Below are positions 9,466 through 18,573 of a stretch of 64,000 nucleotides of DNA, in pieces; within the stretch, counting starts at the first letter, position 1; each line of letters starts with the position of its first letter. Source of the DNA: Bacteroides sp. M10 (GTDB taxonomy: Bacteria; Bacteroidota; Bacteroidia; Bacteroidales; Bacteroidaceae); the NCBI RefSeq assembly GCF_014334015.1, contig NZ_CP060488.1:4174501-4238500 (forward strand). The letters run 5' to 3'. Position numbers and translations under genes: made by a program. The notes under the pieces are model-generated. The model was not told where the DNA came from. It made no database searches and saw only the letters and a program-made list of their open reading frames with translations.

Positions 9466-12400
9466 TTAAAATGTCACATTCAATCCAAATAATACAGTCC
9501 TGGGTTCGGGATAATCTCCCGGAGTCTGTTCCGGACCGTAAGCTTGTACATCGGTTTTCGTCCAGAAGTTAGACAGTGTCATATAGATTCTCAGGCTTTG
9601 CATGTATGCTTTGCTGATAAGTGCACGAGGAAAATTGTATCCGAAAGTAACGTTTCGCAGACGGACATATGATGCATCCTGATAACCCAATGAACTGATA
9701 TATGCAGGAGCTTGCGTCATGTTTGGCGCAGGGGCTTCATTAGACGGATTATTCTGTGTCCAGTAATTGCGTCGGATACCATTCCGTTTGGCAGTCAAGT
9801 CACCACCATTTTCAAATGTAGTCAGATAAGGGTTGTATATAGTTCCTCCATGAGAGATATATAGGTCGGCGGATAAGTCGAATCCTTTATAATTGAAAGA
9901 TGTGCCGACTGTACCTATCCATTTGGGGTCACGTTGCATCACTACTCTGTCATCGGCTGTTATCTGATTGTCGTTGTTGACATCGCGCAGTTTGATGCTG
10001 CCCGGAGTGGCTGTCGGCATATGGGAATTGGCAATATCATCATCTTTCTGCCAGATGCCGTCAAATACATAGTCGTAATATACATTCATCGGATGTCCGA
10101 CAAACCATTTGTTGTTCACATCATCAAGCGGCTTTCCATTCTCGTCAACTTGTCCGTCTATCTTTTTAATTTCATTCTTGTTTTTAGTGAAAGTGAAGTT
10201 GATATCCCATCTGAAATCCTTGATTTTGACGGGAGTGGTATTAAGCGTTATTTCGATACCATTATTCTTCATTTCCGCCAGGTTTACAGTCTGGGTGGAA
10301 TATCCGAGCGAGCTTGGGATAGACTTGGTGACAAGCAGGTCGGTAGTCTTGGTATTATAGTATTCTATCGTACCATTGATTCTTCCGTTGAAGAATCCGA
10401 AATCAAGTCCGATATTTCCGGAAGTGGACGTTTCCCATTTTAAGTTAGGGTTGGTCAATTCCGTTCCGGGTAGATAACCGATGACAGTCTTGTCGCCGAA
10501 TTCGGTCAGGTATCTATCTGTCAAACCAAGTGATTTATAAGGGGTAACGCCTTGGTTGCCGACCGCACCGTAACTTAAACGGAGTTTCAGGTTGGACAGC
10601 CATTTGGCTTCTTTTAAAAAGGATTCTTCATTTATCCGCCAGGCAAAGGCTCCCGAAGGGAAATAACCATATTTGTTATTCTTTCCGAAAACGGAAGAAC
10701 CGTCCACACGCAAAGCGAAGGTGAACAGGTATTTCTCGAACAGGTTATATCTGACACGTCCCAAGAAAGATAATAGTTTTCTATCAGATAATTCCCAGGT
10801 AGGCGTACCATATTCATTGGCAGAGCCTATCGCATTATAAGTCAAATCATCGTTTGCGAATCCGGTACCGTTTATTCCCAGATTTTTCCATTCGATGACA
10901 TTGACACTTTGCATAAAGGTTGCGTCGAAATGATGGTTCTTATTGAAATCCTTCACGTAGTTGACTATATTCTCGAACAGATAGTCGTTAGAGAAACTTG
11001 TGCCGGCAGTCGCTTTTCCATTGTTATTGCGTCCTGTCGTATGCTTTGTCCCCTGATAAGTGTTGCTATGGACAGTCCTGGTATTCAAACTTCCGTTTGC
11101 ACGGTATGACAGGTCCTTTGTGATTTTCCAGTCCACGAAAAAGTTGATCAATAACCGGTCGGTCTGGCTTTTATTGTTTGAGTAGTCGATATTCCATAAT
11201 GGGTTGTAGTGGGATTCTCCGGCTTCGGTTACATCTTCACGCAAGGAACCATCGTCATTATATACTTTTGCCAGAGGCGGCATGGTGATAAATGAATTGA
11301 AGGAGCCATCTGCTGTTTTCTTCCATGATTTGGTGTATAAGAAGTTCGTACCTATTGTCAGATTTTTCAGTAGTTTGTGGTCGATGTTCAATCGTCCGCT
11401 TAAACGTTGGAATCCCGAATTTGGAACCATACCGTTCTGGTCAAAATATCCTAGTCCCAAAGCATACTTTGTTTTGTCTCCGCCGGATTGTATCAAGATG
11501 TCGTGCTTTTGCTGCCAGGCGGAGCTTATCATCAACTTTTCCCAGTCAACATACTCTCCTGATTTAAGAACGTCGAGCATCAACCCTCTGAAACAGTCGG
11601 CTTCATCATAGTTAAGATTGGCATTATAGTATGCTTCCTTGCGTAAAGCAGCCCATTCCTCTCCATTGTAAAACTCAAAGTTCTTATGGATACTTTGTGA
11701 AGCGGCGTAGGTATTATAACTGATTTTCATCTTTCCGGTCTGTCCCCGTTTGGTAGTGATCAGTATGACACCATTGGCTGCACGGGCACCGTAGATTGAT
11801 TGTGAAGAAGCGTCTTTTAGAACTTCAAGCGATGCTATGTCGTTGGAGTTTATATCATCTATACTAGTCATCGGGACACCGTCCACGATGTAAAGAGGAT
11901 CATTTCCGCCGGAAAGCGAACGACGTCCCCGGATCAGAATATTTGAACTGCCACCGGGAGCGGCATTGGACATGGTAACTTGCACACCGGCAGCTTGTCC
12001 TCTCAGCATTTCACCTAGGCTGGAAGAGGGGGTAGAATTCAGTTTCTCGGAAGTTACGGAAGATATAGCGCCTGTGACGTCACTACGTTTCTGTACACCG
12101 TAACCTACTACTATTACTTCATCCAGCAGCTCGCTGTCTTCTTTTAGTATGATACGCGCCAACTCTTTACTGTTCGCTTTGACCTCGATTGTTTGATACC
12201 CGATGTATGAGAACTGAATAGTAGCATCTTCGGTTACGTTTGCCAAAGAATAGTTTCCGTTAATATCGGTAATGATACCGTTTGTCGTACCTTCTACTAA
12301 TACATTGGCACCGATAATGGGTTCACCGTTCTGGTCTGTGACTGTTCCGTTGACGGTTTTGGTTCTTGTTGATTTTATTGTTTCCCGACTTTTTTGTTTG

Positions 12401-12735
12401 CCGACGGAGATGGTATTATTTTTCCTATTGAAATATAAATTGGTCTGTATCGTTATCTTGCTTAAAATATTTTCTAACGAGCTATTGCGTGCTTTGATTG
12501 AAATACGTGGGGCGGCATTTACAATTTCCTGATCATAAAAGAATTTGTAGCCGGTCTGTTTACTTAATTGATTGAATACATTTTCTACAGTTTCATTCTT
12601 GACATCCAGCGTAATGTTTTTCTTTTCTTGTGCCTGTATATAATTAGACAATGATGACAAGCATACGAATAGTAAAAAAGCTAAAAATGAATGTACATTT
12701 CTGACTTTCCTTTTTATATTAGGAAGATTATTCAT
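9466..12735 (-). CDS. SusC-like TonB-dependent transporter with STN signalling domain
   Basis: This 1089-residue protein starts with a signal peptide, then a secretin/TonB short N-terminal (STN) domain at about 38-110 (VENVFNQLSKQTGYKFFYD). A carboxypeptidase-regulatory-like domain follows (about 128-205, VNGTVTDQNGEPIIGANV), then the TonB box region DEVIVVGYG, the plug with LRGQAAGVQV, SIYGARAANGVILITTKRG, and a beta-barrel ending in NVTF. The STN domain contacts the FecR-type anti-sigma, so substrate uptake can signal to the sigma factor encoded upstream. Transporters without sigma/anti-sigma partners, such as the one at 26626, lack this domain. It is the first gene of the structural operon, downstream of the fecR-type gene. 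Confidence 0.95.
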   Translation of the reverse strand: MNNLPNIKRKVRNVHSFLAFLLFVCLSSLSNYIQAQEKKNITLDVKNETVENVFNQLSKQTGYKFFYDQEIVNAAPRISIKARNSSLENILSKITIQTNLYFNRKNNTISVGKQKSRETIKSTRTKTVNGTVTDQNGEPIIGANVLVEGTTNGIITDINGNYSLANVTEDATIQFSYIGYQTIEVKANSKELARIILKEDSELLDEVIVVGYGVQKRSDVTGAISSVTSEKLNSTPSSSLGEMLRGQAAGVQVTMSNAAPGGSSNILIRGRRSLSGGNDPLYIVDGVPMTSIDDINSNDIASLEVLKDASSQSIYGARAANGVILITTKRGQTGKMKISYNTYAASQSIHKNFEFYNGEEWAALRKEAYYNANLNYDEADCFRGLMLDVLKSGEYVDWEKLMISSAWQQKHDILIQSGGDKTKYALGLGYFDQNGMVPNSGFQRLSGRLNIDHKLLKNLTIGTNFLYTKSWKKTADGSFNSFITMPPLAKVYNDDGSLREDVTEAGESHYNPLWNIDYSNNKSQTDRLLINFFVDWKITKDLSYRANGSLNTRTVHSNTYQGTKHTTGRNNNGKATAGTSFSNDYLFENIVNYVKDFNKNHHFDATFMQSVNVIEWKNLGINGTGFANDDLTYNAIGSANEYGTPTWELSDRKLLSFLGRVRYNLFEKYLFTFALRVDGSSVFGKNNKYGYFPSGAFAWRINEESFLKEAKWLSNLKLRLSYGAVGNQGVTPYKSLGLTDRYLTEFGDKTVIGYLPGTELTNPNLKWETSTSGNIGLDFGFFNGRINGTIEYYNTKTTDLLVTKSIPSSLGYSTQTVNLAEMKNNGIEITLNTTPVKIKDFRWDINFTFTKNKNEIKKIDGQVDENGKPLDDVNNKWFVGHPMNVYYDYVFDGIWQKDDDIANSHMPTATPGSIKLRDVNNDNQITADDRVVMQRDPKWIGTVGTSFNYKGFDLSADLYISHGGTIYNPYLTTFENGGDLTAKRNGIRRNYWTQNNPSNEAPAPNMTQAPAYISSLGYQDASYVRLRNVTFGYNFPRALISKAYMQSLRIYMTLSNFWTKTDVQAYGPEQTPGDYPEPRTVLFGLNVTF

Positions 12736-13003
12736 AAATTTGTACGTTTTAGTAATTGAATAGATTATTTAAAACACAAACTTGTAATACGAGATACGTT
12801 ATTCACACGGGTCGAAACGAATGAATATCCGTTCGGATTACGGAATAGGGGCTTCTCTGAGAGACGGCTCCTATTTTTCTGAGATAGAATTAACCGGGTG
12901 CTTTCATAATATGTCTTTTTTAAATTATAAGTTAAATGTTCAAGGTTCTACAAGGTAATACACACCGTAAACTATATACTAGGGTGTGATTAACATCTTT
13001 TTG
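12736..13003 (-). promoter_or_regulatory. Leader region of the susC operon with a hairpin
   Basis: This 268-nt gap separates the anti-sigma gene from susC. It contains a hairpin with arms at 12844-12852 and 12867-12875 (AATAGGGGC/GCTCCTATT, one wobble pair) and an inner TCTCT/AGAGA stem. The T tract lies on the plus strand only, so it is not a clear terminator for minus-strand transcripts. A promoter used by the partner ECF sigma should lie here, but I cannot identify its sequence because those consensus boxes are not established. No TAnnTTTG box was identified. Confidence 0.45.
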
Positions 13004-13981
13004 CTATTTATATAACAATATGCGGTTGCCTTCCTTCTTATACCGGATGCCACTTGTATATTCGATAGATTGAAGAACTGCTTCCAGGCTCTTGTTATCG
13101 TGTTCTCCAGAAATCAGATTGTTGAATTTACCGTTGGCAAATGTAATGCGGCAATTGTACATTCGTTCCAGTTCCTTTGCCACGTCACGTATCGGAGTAC
13201 TGTTGAAACGCAGACCGCCTTTTTTCCATATGGCTACCGGTCGCTCTTCCCGTCGTTTGCTGTATTCGCCTGAAATGGTATTGATAAGTATTTGCTCTTT
13301 GCCTTTTAACCGCATCATCGCTTCCGGCAAATCTACCTGCACCTTTCCGCTTTCCACTTCTACAGATACGATTTCATCAGAAGAATAGGATTTTATATCA
13401 AAGCAGGTTCCTAGTACACATACATCGAAACGGCGGGTGCTGACAATGAAAGGTTGTTTTTCATTTTTGTGTACCTGAAAATATCCTTCACCTTCCAGTA
13501 CTATTTTACGCTCTTCTCCTGTGAAATTATTCGGATACCGGACATGCGAGCAGGAATTGAGTGTTAGTTGGGTGCCGTCGGGCAGAAGAATCTGTTTGCG
13601 CTCGCCATAAGAGGTTGAGGCTTCCAGATAGATAATTTGTTGTTCATTCAGATATTTCAGATAGTGAATTCCGCCCAGTACCAGGCAAACGATTGCTGCA
13701 GTGCTGGCGGTAACAACTGCGATACGACGGAACCAAGTACGTTTTTTATGTTCTATACGTTTCAATAATTGACGTGCCTCTCGTTTATAGTGTTCACGTT
13801 CAAGATCGGTATGAGGTTGCTGTGTGGCTGCTTCTTCCCAGACATCGGAAGACAACTCATTGAGTGTTTCATGATTATCCGGGGCGTGCAGACTGTTCAG
13901 TAGTTGCCGGGCATCCTCTGTTGTATAGAGATCGTCCAGATAACGGCGATATAGTTTTTTATTATTTTCTGTATTCTTCAT
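13004..13981 (-). CDS. FecR-type anti-sigma factor
   Basis: The protein is 325 residues. A cytoplasmic N-terminal part (about 1-85) would bind the sigma factor. One membrane helix follows (about 87-109, RIAVVTASTAAIVCLVLGGIHYL), then the periplasmic FecR domain (about 118-215, with the sequence LPDGTQLTLNSCSHVRYP) and a C-terminal DUF4974-type domain (about 250-325, NSTPIRDVAKELERMYNCRI) that receives the STN domain of the transporter. It lies between the sigma gene and susC, as in most Bacteroides transenvelope signalling loci. It should hold the sigma factor inactive until the transporter binds substrate. Confidence 0.93.
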   Translation of the reverse strand: MKNTENNKKLYRRYLDDLYTTEDARQLLNSLHAPDNHETLNELSSDVWEEAATQQPHTDLEREHYKREARQLLKRIEHKKRTWFRRIAVVTASTAAIVCLVLGGIHYLKYLNEQQIIYLEASTSYGERKQILLPDGTQLTLNSCSHVRYPNNFTGEERKIVLEGEGYFQVHKNEKQPFIVSTRRFDVCVLGTCFDIKSYSSDEIVSVEVESGKVQVDLPEAMMRLKGKEQILINTISGEYSKRREERPVAIWKKGGLRFNSTPIRDVAKELERMYNCRITFANGKFNNLISGEHDNKSLEAVLQSIEYTSGIRYKKEGNRILLYK

Positions 13982-14107
13982 ATTCTGTTATTTAGAATCC
14001 GGGTGTATCTTAATTTCCCCTTTGTATAATTAGTACACAAAGAAAAAGAATGTCTAGGGTATAGTTAACTTCCTTTAACTGTATATGCTGTTAGAAACTA
14101 TCTTCCG

Positions 14108-14710
14108 CTAAAGATTGAGGCAGATAAGAAGTAAAATTAGGTCAGTGTCGGTAACAGAGTGTTTTTCCAAGTACATACGAAGCGAACGCAAAGAAGATGA
14201 GATATGTTCTTGTACCGTATTGACAGAAATTCCCAACGCTTTTGCTATTTCTTTATGAGACATTTGTTTCTCACGGCTCATTTCGAATATTTCTCGCTGG
14301 CGGGAAGTCAGTTGTTTCAGTGCATGAGATATAAGCCTCTGTAAATCATTGGCAATGATTTTATTGTTTGTTTCATTACTATAGTCTATAGCTTGTGAAA
14401 GGATTTGCTCTTTCAGCCGGTCTTCGCTTGCCAGTTCGCGCAAATGATTTAGAATCCGATTGCGCATGATTGTATATAAATAAGAAGAAAAAGATGTGTC
14501 GGGATTAATAAAACGACGACTTTCCCAAATCATAGTAAAGGCGTCCTGAAAGATATCCTCTGCGTATTCGCGTGATTTGAGAAAACGCATCGCAAAATAT
14601 ATCAGACGATTTTTATAAGCCGCATAAAGTTCACAGAATGCTTCTTCATCTCCGGCTATCAGGCGGATGACAAGCGAACGTTCATTACCGGGAATATTTG
14701 TTGCGCACAT
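14108..14710 (-). CDS. ECF RNA polymerase sigma factor (sigma-70 family)
   Basis: The 200-residue protein has sigma region 2 (about 25-90, with YAEDIFQDAFTMIWE) and region 4 (about 130-180, with HKEIAKALGISVNTVQEHISSSL forming the helix-turn-helix). A short hydrophobic tail (LILLLICLNL) ends the protein. It is the first gene of the locus and should direct transcription of the susC operon when released by the FecR-type protein encoded 126 nt downstream. A TAnnTTTG-type box (TACGTTTG on the minus strand, 14756-14763) lies 46 nt upstream of the start and may be its housekeeping promoter, though no clear -33 box accompanies it. Confidence 0.92.
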   Translation of the reverse strand: MCATNIPGNERSLVIRLIAGDEEAFCELYAAYKNRLIYFAMRFLKSREYAEDIFQDAFTMIWESRRFINPDTSFSSYLYTIMRNRILNHLRELASEDRLKEQILSQAIDYSNETNNKIIANDLQRLISHALKQLTSRQREIFEMSREKQMSHKEIAKALGISVNTVQEHISSSLRSLRMYLEKHSVTDTDLILLLICLNL

Positions 14711-14883
14711 ATAGCATTTTAGGTTTCAATTCACAAAGGGATTATTAGAATGTCACAAACGTACGTAAAATCCGGGAAATAAAAAAGGAAAGAAGTCGCT
14801 AATCTTTTCAGATTTATTTCAGTATCATGATTTTTCTTTGCCGGAAATAATTTACTATCTTTGCTACTTTAACCCGAAAATCA

Positions 14884-15537
14884 ATGAGTAGAATAATATT
14901 AAATACTAAGACTTGGCTATTATTTGTGCTGTTGTTTGGATCATTTTCTGTATGGGCACAAAGTGATGATTTCAATACATGGACTAAATTCAAGGTCAAT
15001 CATAAGATCGATTCTCGCTTTTCGGTTTCAGGTGATTTGGAATTACGCATGAAAGATGATGTGAGTAAATTGGATCGTTGGGGGCTGACTGTTGGTGGAA
15101 GTTACCGGCCCTATTCATTTTTGAATCTGGGTGTTGGCTATGAAACCCATCTTCGGAATTTGGGTGACTCAGACTGGAAATTCAGACATCGCTATCATAT
15201 AACTGCTACTGCCAGTTTTCGTTATCAATGGTTGAAAGTAGCTCTAAGGGAAAGATTTCAGCAGACGTTGGATCGTGGCAACTCTGAAACTCGTTTGCGT
15301 TCCCGCTTGAAATTATCCTATGTTCCTACAAAAGGAATTGTTTCTCCTTATTTCTCTGTTGAAATCTATCAGAGTCTGGATGACGCTTCTTTCTGGAGAG
15401 CCGATCGTATGCGCTATCGTCCCGGAGTGGAAATAGCTTTGGCCAAATGTTGGTCGTTGGATGCATTCTATTGTTATCAATATGCATCTTCACAAGGCAG
15501 ACACATTGCCGGAATAGAAGTGGGGTATTCTTTCTGA
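14884..15537 (+). CDS. DUF2490 outer-membrane beta-barrel protein
   Basis: A 217-residue protein with a cleavable signal peptide (about 1-25, ending VWA) followed by alternating hydrophobic and aromatic strands typical of a small beta-barrel: FKVNHKIDSRFSVSGDLELRM, WGLTVGGSYRPY, FLNLGVGYETHLR, and a final IAGIEVGYSF ending in Phe as outer-membrane proteins do. It matches DUF2490, which is widespread in Bacteroidota and has no established function. It is divergent from the sigma gene. A TATCTTTG box at 14856-14863, 20 nt before the start, fits the Bacteroides -7 element; the nearest TTTG is 15 nt further upstream, closer than the usual 19-21. Confidence 0.8.
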   Translation: MSRIILNTKTWLLFVLLFGSFSVWAQSDDFNTWTKFKVNHKIDSRFSVSGDLELRMKDDVSKLDRWGLTVGGSYRPYSFLNLGVGYETHLRNLGDSDWKFRHRYHITATASFRYQWLKVALRERFQQTLDRGNSETRLRSRLKLSYVPTKGIVSPYFSVEIYQSLDDASFWRADRMRYRPGVEIALAKCWSLDAFYCYQYASSQGRHIAGIEVGYSF

Positions 15538-15844
15538 AATTAGTATGCTCTTAATATAATAATGTGAGAGTTTAATACTTGGTCTCTGACTACTTGCTTA
15601 TAACTCATTGGTTATTTGTGTTTTAACTTAAAATGTAAAATTTTCCTATAGAAACCATACTTCGGTTTAATATAATTATATACTTTTGCTTTCAAGACAT
15701 CAAAATGATATCTTGAAATTGATGATTCCACAGTACAACAGACGTGTTGTTCAGTATCCCATAACCGAAAGCGAATAACTTCCTCTTATGTCATCCTTTC
15801 TGTTCAATCAAAAGTTTCTATTGGGAAATTAAAAAATAAATGTG
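15538..15844 (+). promoter_or_regulatory. Leader of the fimbrillin-like gene: -7 box and 5' hairpin
   Basis: This gap of about 300 nt contains TACTTTTG at 15681-15688, a match to the Bacteroides -7 consensus TAnnTTTG, without a convincing -33 TTTG. A hairpin follows directly, with arms at 15690-15697 (TTTCAAGA) and 15711-15718 (TCTTGAAA), an inner ATC/GAT extension and loop AAAAT. It would lie at the 5' end of the message, leaving a leader of about 150 nt. A second short palindrome (ACAACA/TGTTGT) is at 15735-15750. I see no gene here. Confidence 0.4.
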
Positions 15845-17749
15845 ATGAAACTATTTTATAACCTACAAAGGGGCGTGGGTTTACTTGTTTTTTGTTCTAT
15901 CTTGCTTAGTGCTTGTGTGAACCATATTTCGGAGGAAGAGGAGGATAGTGTTAATAATGGAGATATTCTATTGAAATTTATTGCCGATATTCGTGAGTCA
16001 GTTGGTACCCGTATGGCAAATAATAACTTTGCCGAAGGGGATGAAGTCGGTCTGTTTGCTCTTGCCGGAACTACTACAATGCAAGAAGAACGTTATGTAG
16101 ATAATCTTCATTTCATACGTTCATCCAATGGCGAGTTTGAATCTAACGAGTCGGTATACTATCCGGATGATGGAGTTACATTGAATTTAATCAGTTATTA
16201 TCCTTATCAAAAGAGTGGAGTGGGGATAGGGGAGAGTACCATGCAGGTGGCGGTTTCAACGACTCAAAATATTCCTGATGATTATTCACATTCTGATTTC
16301 CTGATTGCTTCTAAAGAAGAGGTATTAGCCAGTAAGGAGGCGGTCGCTCTGACCTATAATCATCAGTTTTTTCGTCTGAAAATTGTTCTTATTCCTGGAG
16401 AGGGGGAGAATCTGGAAGATATGTTATCCGTAAAGCCTACGCTTTCGGTGAGTGGCTTTTATACTAAAACAAGTTATGATTTTCAGAAAAAGACTTTCTC
16501 TGGTTATTCCGAAGAGAAAGATATTATTCCTGCAGGAGAATGGGAGATAAAAGATGGTCGACTGATAGGAAAAGAATTTATTCTGATACCGCAGGAGGCG
16601 ACTCCGGGATACCAATACATAACGTTGGAAGCTGCAGGAAAGCTATATACAAGTCTATTACCATCTACTTTACAATTAAAAAGTGGAAAGCAGCGCGAAT
16701 TGGAAATAAAGTTTGTATCAGCCGAAGATGTATTAATGAGCAAAGTGAATGGGGAAATCGGAGATTGGGATGGAACCGAAATAGATCATACAGAATCGGT
16801 CACGCTTCATAAATACATAGATGTTTCGAAGTTGACTTTTGAAAAGTCGAATGTGTATAAAGTGTTACATTCGGGAAAACAAGTAGCCGAAATATGTAAG
16901 GAGTATCTTGTTACTCCGGAATTTTCTTCGCAGGCAATCGTTGCCTATCCGATGAACGAAAATGGTAGTGTAGACTTATCTCAAGGTATTGTAGCACAGT
17001 TGCTAGGGAAATCCGGAAAAGTGAATGGAGGAAGCGTATCATGGAATATGGAAGATCACTCATTGGCCTATGTTGACGGAACTTTGCCGATTCGTAATAA
17101 TGTATATGTGATGGCAGACGGAACCGTTTCTTTATCCGTTACAACGGCAGATGACATGCTATCTGTTTTGGCATTGGAAGATATCGTTCGTGATGTACGT
17201 GGAGGAATCATTCATAATTATCCGTTAGTGAAGATCGGAACTCAATATTGGATGCGGGATAATCTGAAGGTATCTTCGTATGTCGACGGTGAAGCACTTC
17301 CCAGACTGGATGCAGTGACAACGAATGTTGTCGGATATCTGCAATCTGCTACGGAATACTATTTTTATACAGCTAATGTGGTACTTTCTAATAAAATTCT
17401 ACCTATTCATTGGAGTATACCGGATTGGAAAGACTGGAACATTTTAAAAGACTATCTGAATGGAGAGGCTTCTTTGCTGAAATCAGGTACTTGGTTACCT
17501 TTGAAAGCGGGAGAACAGGTACAGCCTGCAACTAATTTATCCGGTTTTAATGGAATACCTGTAGGAATGTATGTGGGGGCTTTTCAAATTGATTACGAGA
17601 AAAAACATCTGGCATATTGGACACTGGATAATGCAGATGCCGCTATCGATACTAAGGTTTTCTATCTGAAAAGCGATACGGATATCATTGAAGAATCTAA
17701 TGCAGGTGTTGATACAAAAGCCTTTGCCATTCGTTGCATAAGAAAGTAA
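15845..17749 (+). CDS. Fimbrillin-family lipoprotein with FISUMP-like C-terminus
   Basis: From the ATG at 15845 (a GTG codon lies directly before it) this is a 634-residue lipoprotein, lipobox LLSAC. The N-terminal half resembles the fimbrillin/Mfa-like fold: after the Cys comes a short acidic linker, then ILLKFIADIRESVGTRM and EGDEVGLFALAG, then a YYPYQ strand. The C-terminal part has PLVKIGTQYWMRDNLKVSSYVDGEALP, close to the FISUMP/major-paralogous-domain pattern. Such proteins are pilus subunits or tip adhesins, or stay as monomeric surface proteins. No neighbouring pilus assembly genes are visible, so an isolated surface protein is the safer reading. Confidence 0.72.
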   Translation: MKLFYNLQRGVGLLVFCSILLSACVNHISEEEEDSVNNGDILLKFIADIRESVGTRMANNNFAEGDEVGLFALAGTTTMQEERYVDNLHFIRSSNGEFESNESVYYPDDGVTLNLISYYPYQKSGVGIGESTMQVAVSTTQNIPDDYSHSDFLIASKEEVLASKEAVALTYNHQFFRLKIVLIPGEGENLEDMLSVKPTLSVSGFYTKTSYDFQKKTFSGYSEEKDIIPAGEWEIKDGRLIGKEFILIPQEATPGYQYITLEAAGKLYTSLLPSTLQLKSGKQRELEIKFVSAEDVLMSKVNGEIGDWDGTEIDHTESVTLHKYIDVSKLTFEKSNVYKVLHSGKQVAEICKEYLVTPEFSSQAIVAYPMNENGSVDLSQGIVAQLLGKSGKVNGGSVSWNMEDHSLAYVDGTLPIRNNVYVMADGTVSLSVTTADDMLSVLALEDIVRDVRGGIIHNYPLVKIGTQYWMRDNLKVSSYVDGEALPRLDAVTTNVVGYLQSATEYYFYTANVVLSNKILPIHWSIPDWKDWNILKDYLNGEASLLKSGTWLPLKAGEQVQPATNLSGFNGIPVGMYVGAFQIDYEKKHLAYWTLDNADAAIDTKVFYLKSDTDIIEESNAGVDTKAFAIRCIRK

Positions 17750-17822
17750 ATCGACGAAAAAGGCTTCTCTTTTCCATAAATTGCTTATATTTGGGAAGTA
17801 AAACTAACTAAAAGAGAGAACT

Positions 17823-18314
17823 ATGAAGAAGATAATAAACCCCTGGAAAGGTTTGGAAGGGTACAACTGCTTTGGTTGTGCTTCCAATAATGAAGCCGGA
17901 TTAAAAATGGAATTTTACGAAGATGGTGACGAAGTGGTAAGCATTTGGAAACCGCGTCCCGAATATCAAGGCTGGATTGATACCTTGCATGGCGGTATTC
18001 AAGCTGTCTTGATGGATGAAATCTGTGCCTGGGTGATACTTCGTAAACTACAAACCACAGGGGTGACGTCGAAGATGGAAACTCGTTACCGGAAATCGAT
18101 TGATACCAAAGATTCTCATATAGTACTGCGTGCGTCTATTAAAGAGGTAAAGCGGAACATCGTTATTGTTGAAGCAAAGTTATATAATAAGGATGGAGAA
18201 GTCTGTACAGAATCAGTTTGTACTTACTTTACTTTCTCGAAAGAAAAGTCGAAAGATGAAATGCATTTTTCGAAATGCGATGTAGAATCGGAGGAGATAT
18301 TACCATTAATTTGA
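17823..18314 (+). CDS. PaaI-like hotdog-fold thioesterase
   Basis: This 163-residue protein has the hotdog pattern: YNCFGCASNNEAGLKMEFYEDGD at the N-terminus, then WIDTLHGGIQAVLMDEICAWV, which carries the HGG and a downstream acidic residue used by PaaI-type acyl-CoA thioesterases, then TSKMETRYRKSID. The protein would hydrolyse an acyl-CoA or acyl-carrier thioester in the cytoplasm; the acyl group is unknown. A TATATTTG -7 box is at 17786-17793, 29 nt before the start. It ends 82 nt before the first stem base of the his leader region and is probably its own transcription unit. Confidence 0.82.
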   Translation: MKKIINPWKGLEGYNCFGCASNNEAGLKMEFYEDGDEVVSIWKPRPEYQGWIDTLHGGIQAVLMDEICAWVILRKLQTTGVTSKMETRYRKSIDTKDSHIVLRASIKEVKRNIVIVEAKLYNKDGEVCTESVCTYFTFSKEKSKDEMHFSKCDVESEEILPLI

Positions 18315-18343
18315 AATAAAAACTCAAGTTTTTGTGATAAATG

Positions 18344-18375
18344 TTTGGTAGTATCAAACAAATACTTTACTTTTG
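18344..18375 (+). promoter_or_regulatory. his operon promoter (Bacteroides -33/-7 type)
   Basis: TTTG at 18344-18347 and TACTTTTG at 18368-18375 are separated by 20 nt, matching the TTTG N19-21 TAnnTTTG consensus of the Bacteroides housekeeping sigma factor. The start of transcription would fall near 18382, about 14 nt before the leader-peptide ATG. Confidence 0.75.
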
Positions 18376-18395
18376 TCGCAGTTAATAGAAGAAAT

Positions 18396-18443
18396 ATGAA
18401 ATATACAGCTACACATCATCATCATCATTTTCCTAACGAATAA
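18396..18443 (+). CDS. hisL: his operon leader peptide with five consecutive histidine codons
   Basis: This 15-codon frame encodes MKYTATHHHHHFPNE and ends TAA at 18441-18443. The five CAT codons occupy 18414-18428. It lies about 20 nt after a good promoter, 130 nt before hisG, and is followed by an intrinsic terminator, so it has all parts of a classic amino-acid attenuator leader. When charged tRNA-His is scarce the ribosome should stall on the CAT run; when it is plentiful it reaches the stop codon and covers the segment directly downstream. The symbol hisL is given by analogy with enteric bacteria; the peptide itself is unrelated in sequence. Confidence 0.85.
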   Translation: MKYTATHHHHHFPNE

Positions 18444-18444
18444 T

Positions 18445-18526
18445 CGGTGGGCGTGGATGATATTGTGTATAACTATATAAACGATAACGAAGGCTTACCG
18501 AATACGGTAAGCCTTTTTTGTTTTTC
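18445..18526 (+). terminator. his attenuator: antiterminator segment and intrinsic terminator
   Basis: The terminator has an 11-bp perfect stem (AAGGCTTACCG at 18490-18500, CGGTAAGCCTT at 18505-18515), loop AATA and a T-rich tail (TTTTTTGTTTTTC). CGGTGGGC at 18445-18452 can pair with GCTTACCG at 18493-18500 over 8 bp (two G-U pairs), which would destroy the terminator stem. That segment begins one base after the leader stop codon, so a ribosome finishing the leader would mask it and allow termination, while a ribosome stalled on the His codons would leave it free. The terminator is seen directly; the antiterminator is inferred from complementarity. Confidence 0.8.
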
Positions 18527-18573
18527 AACGCAGATTGTATTTGTAATTAATAAATTAGTAATTAAATAAAGTC

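Noticed and set aside
15690..15750. Invertible promoter for the fimbrillin-like gene
   Set aside because: The palindromes are short and too close together, no paired distant inverted repeats flank the promoter, and no recombinase gene is near.
18414..18428. CAT repeat as a microsatellite
   Set aside because: The five CAT units are in frame inside a leader peptide between a promoter and a terminator ahead of hisG, so coding for consecutive histidines explains them better.
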